Origin: Geothermovivens sp964644845
GTDB taxonomy: Bacteria > Zhuqueibacterota > Zhuqueibacteria > Oleimicrobiales > Geothermoviventaceae
NCBI GenBank assembly: GCA_964644845.1
Contig: CAZXXS010000011.1
Span: 1 to 64,000 of the forward strand
Reading direction: 5' to 3'
Length of the DNA stretch: 64,000 nucleotides
Every line of letters begins with the position of its first letter. Position 1 is the first letter of the stretch. A model generated the notes under the pieces. That model did no database searches. It was given only the letters and a program-made list of their open reading frames with translations, and was not told where the DNA came from. Below, in pieces: positions 62,249-64,000 of this stretch. Position numbers and translations under genes: made by a program.

Positions 62249-63778
62249 ATGAAACGCTGGCTTCCGGCAATGGTCGTTTTGGCTCTGCTTGGAGGGGTTT
62301 GGATCACGGCTGTGCAGGCGCGAAAAGGAAAGGGGGTGAAAAACATGCCTCCTGATTTGGGCATCCGCAAACCCGCGGTTGCGGGCATGTGGTACCCGGC
62401 AGACGCGGACGAACTGCACAAGATGATGGTACGGTTTTTCGAGAACGCCAAGAAGCCCCCAATTCCGGGTGAAATCATCGGGTTAGTGGCACCACACGCA
62501 GGGTTTGAGTACTCGGGTCTAATCGCCGCCCATTCGTACAAACAGGTGCAGGGCAAACATTTCGATGTGGTGTTTGTTCTGGCACCGAGTCACCACGAAT
62601 ACTTCCGGGGTGCCTCCATTTTCACAGGGGAGGGCTACGAGACCCCGCTTGGTGTGGTGCCCGTGGACAGGGAAACAGCGGCAGAGCTGCTGGCGACGGA
62701 CAAGATCTTTCATGCTGGCTGGGAGGGACACCGACAGGAGCACTCGCTTGAAGCGCAGCTGCCGTTTCTCCAAACGGCTTTGGGTGACTTCAAACTGGTG
62801 CCGATCGTGATGGCTGAGCGGGATTGGGACACGTGCCGAAGAGTGGGCGAGGCCATCGCGAAGGTGGCCAAGGGAAAGCACGTACTTCTGGCCGCGAGCT
62901 CCGATCTTTACCACGGCTATTCGTACGACGAGTGCAACGCCACGGACCGGCGTACTCTGGAGGCGATCGAGAAGTTCGACGCCCACGCATTCAACCGCGG
63001 TTTGAATCGTGGCGAGTACCAGGCGTGTGGAGGTGGGCCAATCACAGCTGTGATGGTTGCTGCAAAGGCCCTTGGTGCCGACAAAGCGAAAGTGATTGCG
63101 CACACAACCTCTGGAGACGTGACGGGGCGCAAACACGGGTACATCGTGGGGTACGGTTCGGTGGTTTTCTACAAGGAGAACAGGGACATGGGAGGTAAAA
63201 CAGAGAAGGTTGGGGTTGATCTCGGGCTTTCCAAGCAGGACAAGAAGACCTTGTTGATGATTGCCAAAAGGACCATCGAGGCGCGAGTGAAGGGAGAACC
63301 GTTTCCGAAGTTTGAGGTGACCTCGCCGCATTTGCTGGAAAAACGCGGTGCCTTTGTTACCATCAACAAGCATGGGATGTTGCGAGGATGCATCGGCTAC
63401 GTACTGCCGGTGAAACCGCTGTGGGAGACGGTGATGGAGGTGGCCGAATCGGCCGCGTTGCGAGACCCGCGTTTTCCCCCGGTAACACCGCAGGAACTGC
63501 CGGATCTGGAGATCGAGATCTCCGTGCTCACCGTGCCGAAGGAGATCCACGACATCAACGAGATTGAGGTTGGCAAGCACGGGATCATCATCGAGCGGGG
63601 GTTCAACAGCGGCCTCTTGTTGCCACAGGTGGCCACCGAGTACGGCTGGGACAGGGAAACGTTTCTGGATCACACGTGCCAGAAAGCCGGGTTGCCTCCT
63701 GGTTGCTGGCGTGACAGAAGCACGGTCATCAAGATTTTTTCGGCGGAGGTGTTTAGCGAGAAGGACGTGGATGACTGA
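62249..63778 (+). CDS. amrB-amrA: AmmeMemoRadiSam proteins B and A fused (Memo + AMMECR1)
   Basis: This 509-residue protein has an N-terminal hydrophobic signal (residues 5-24), a Memo-like dioxygenase domain (about 38-310) and an AMMECR1 domain (about 325-505). The Memo part keeps putative metal ligands in APHAGFEYSG, the His of PSHHEYF and the Cys of ACGGGPI. The AMMECR1 part has LRGCIGY. Memo homologues bind iron or copper, and AMMECR1 is of unknown function. With amrS and DUF362 it forms the complete system, and all three proteins carry export signals here. Confidence 0.92.
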   Translation: MKRWLPAMVVLALLGGVWITAVQARKGKGVKNMPPDLGIRKPAVAGMWYPADADELHKMMVRFFENAKKPPIPGEIIGLVAPHAGFEYSGLIAAHSYKQVQGKHFDVVFVLAPSHHEYFRGASIFTGEGYETPLGVVPVDRETAAELLATDKIFHAGWEGHRQEHSLEAQLPFLQTALGDFKLVPIVMAERDWDTCRRVGEAIAKVAKGKHVLLAASSDLYHGYSYDECNATDRRTLEAIEKFDAHAFNRGLNRGEYQACGGGPITAVMVAAKALGADKAKVIAHTTSGDVTGRKHGYIVGYGSVVFYKENRDMGGKTEKVGVDLGLSKQDKKTLLMIAKRTIEARVKGEPFPKFEVTSPHLLEKRGAFVTINKHGMLRGCIGYVLPVKPLWETVMEVAESAALRDPRFPPVTPQELPDLEIEISVLTVPKEIHDINEIEVGKHGIIIERGFNSGLLLPQVATEYGWDRETFLDHTCQKAGLPPGCWRDRSTVIKIFSAEVFSEKDVDD

Positions 63779-63816
63779 GCGCAGTGGAACTCAAAAAGGT
63801 TGTCCCCAGAGCGCGT

Positions 63817-63849
63817 ACCAGGCACCGAGTGTGCCTGGTGTTTTCTTTT
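63817..63849 (+). terminator. Rho-independent terminator
   Basis: A perfect 9-bp stem ACCAGGCAC/GTGCCTGGT with a 5-base loop is followed by GTTTTCTTTT. It lies 38 bases after the Memo-AMMECR1 gene and ends that operon. Confidence 0.9.
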
Positions 63850-63939
63850 CGCGGCGGCAAACCTGCAGCCCGTGAAACAACCTAATCTGCTGCAATCCCT
63901 CTGGAAAAGGGGCGGTTCGGTGAACTTGGGGAGACCAGG

Positions 63940-64000
63940 ATGCGGAAAGGCAAGACCATCAGTGTGGCGAGCTTAGTTCTTGTCCTGATACCGGTCCTCG
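63940..64000 (+). CDS. Start of an exported protein, cut by the window end
   Basis: An ATG at 63940 follows GGGGAG and opens a frame that runs off the window. The 20 visible residues begin MRKGK and continue with a hydrophobic stretch (LVLVLIPVL), as in a signal peptide or membrane helix. The product cannot be identified. Confidence 0.55.
   Translation, partial: MRKGKTISVASLVLVLIPVL

Noticed and set aside
1..64000. CRISPR arrays, insertion sequences, prophage or integrated element
   Set aside because: No regularly spaced direct repeats, transposase, integrase or phage genes were found, and gene style is uniform across the window.

Overview
This is about 64 kb of a GC-rich bacterial chromosome with dense, mostly plus-strand genes. 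The organism cannot be named from the sequence. Several traits would fit an uncultured, anaerobic, Gram-negative lineage of the FCB/KSB1/Calditrichota kind: an outer-membrane beta-barrel protein, lipoproteins, a FlgD/Por-like C-terminal domain on a secreted protease, FG-GAP repeat proteins, a DUF362 plus AmmeMemoRadiSam cluster, and abundant TPR and sigma-54 regulation. That placement is inference. No rRNA, IS element, prophage or CRISPR array was found.

Region by region. 1-2.4 kb: a patch of short palindromes, then a Tat-exported sulfatase and more hairpins. 3.0-18.1 kb: the centrepiece, a 13-gene energy-converting hydrogenase operon. It encodes a molybdopterin oxidoreductase with Met where formate dehydrogenases carry Cys/Sec, a sulfhydrogenase-type Fe-S/FAD electron-transfer pair, a seven-haem cytochrome c, a HycI-type protease and hydrogenase-4 subunits (Hyf D, B, G, C, H, E, F, I). 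18.2-20.5 kb: a membrane-anchored receiver protein and an NtrC-type sigma-54 activator. -24/-12 promoters lie in front of both the hydrogenase operon and this regulatory pair. 20.5-24.2 kb: fba-gap-tpiA-secG behind an attenuator-like leader, then tRNA-Leu(GAG). 24.3-29.4 kb: two TPR proteins, an MtaB-like methanol:corrinoid methyltransferase and an aldehyde dehydrogenase. 29.7-42 kb: two paralogous FG-GAP lipoproteins flanking a DUF2961/GH172 protein, a cyclase-family hydrolase, a DegT aminotransferase, an AI-2E family permease, a PDZ/radical-SAM/DUF512 protein and the GTPase Der. 42-59 kb: a secreted HExxH protease, HD/HD-GYP protein, amidohydrolase lipoprotein, propeller protein, EndoIII-like glycosylase, TPR membrane protein, alcohol dehydrogenase, shikimate-kinase-like protein, methyltransferase, hypothetical, barrel-TPR protein and a REC-PAS-GAF-GAF sensor. 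60-63.8 kb: DUF362, AmrS and an AmrB-AmrA fusion, all with export signals.

The most notable observation: the [NiFe]-hydrogenase large subunit (12118-13806) is interrupted by a single in-frame TGA exactly at the second cysteine of the N-terminal L1 motif (R-I-C-G-I-[TGA]-G-F-V-H). The TGA is followed at the proper distance by a strong hairpin fitting the bacterial SECIS pattern. The natural reading is a selenocysteine at the bridging-ligand position. All Ni-Fe-Se hydrogenases I know of carry Sec in the C-terminal L2 motif, so this may be an undescribed kind of selenium-containing hydrogenase. It sits in an unusual complex joining formate-hydrogenlyase, sulfhydrogenase and multihaem-cytochrome modules.
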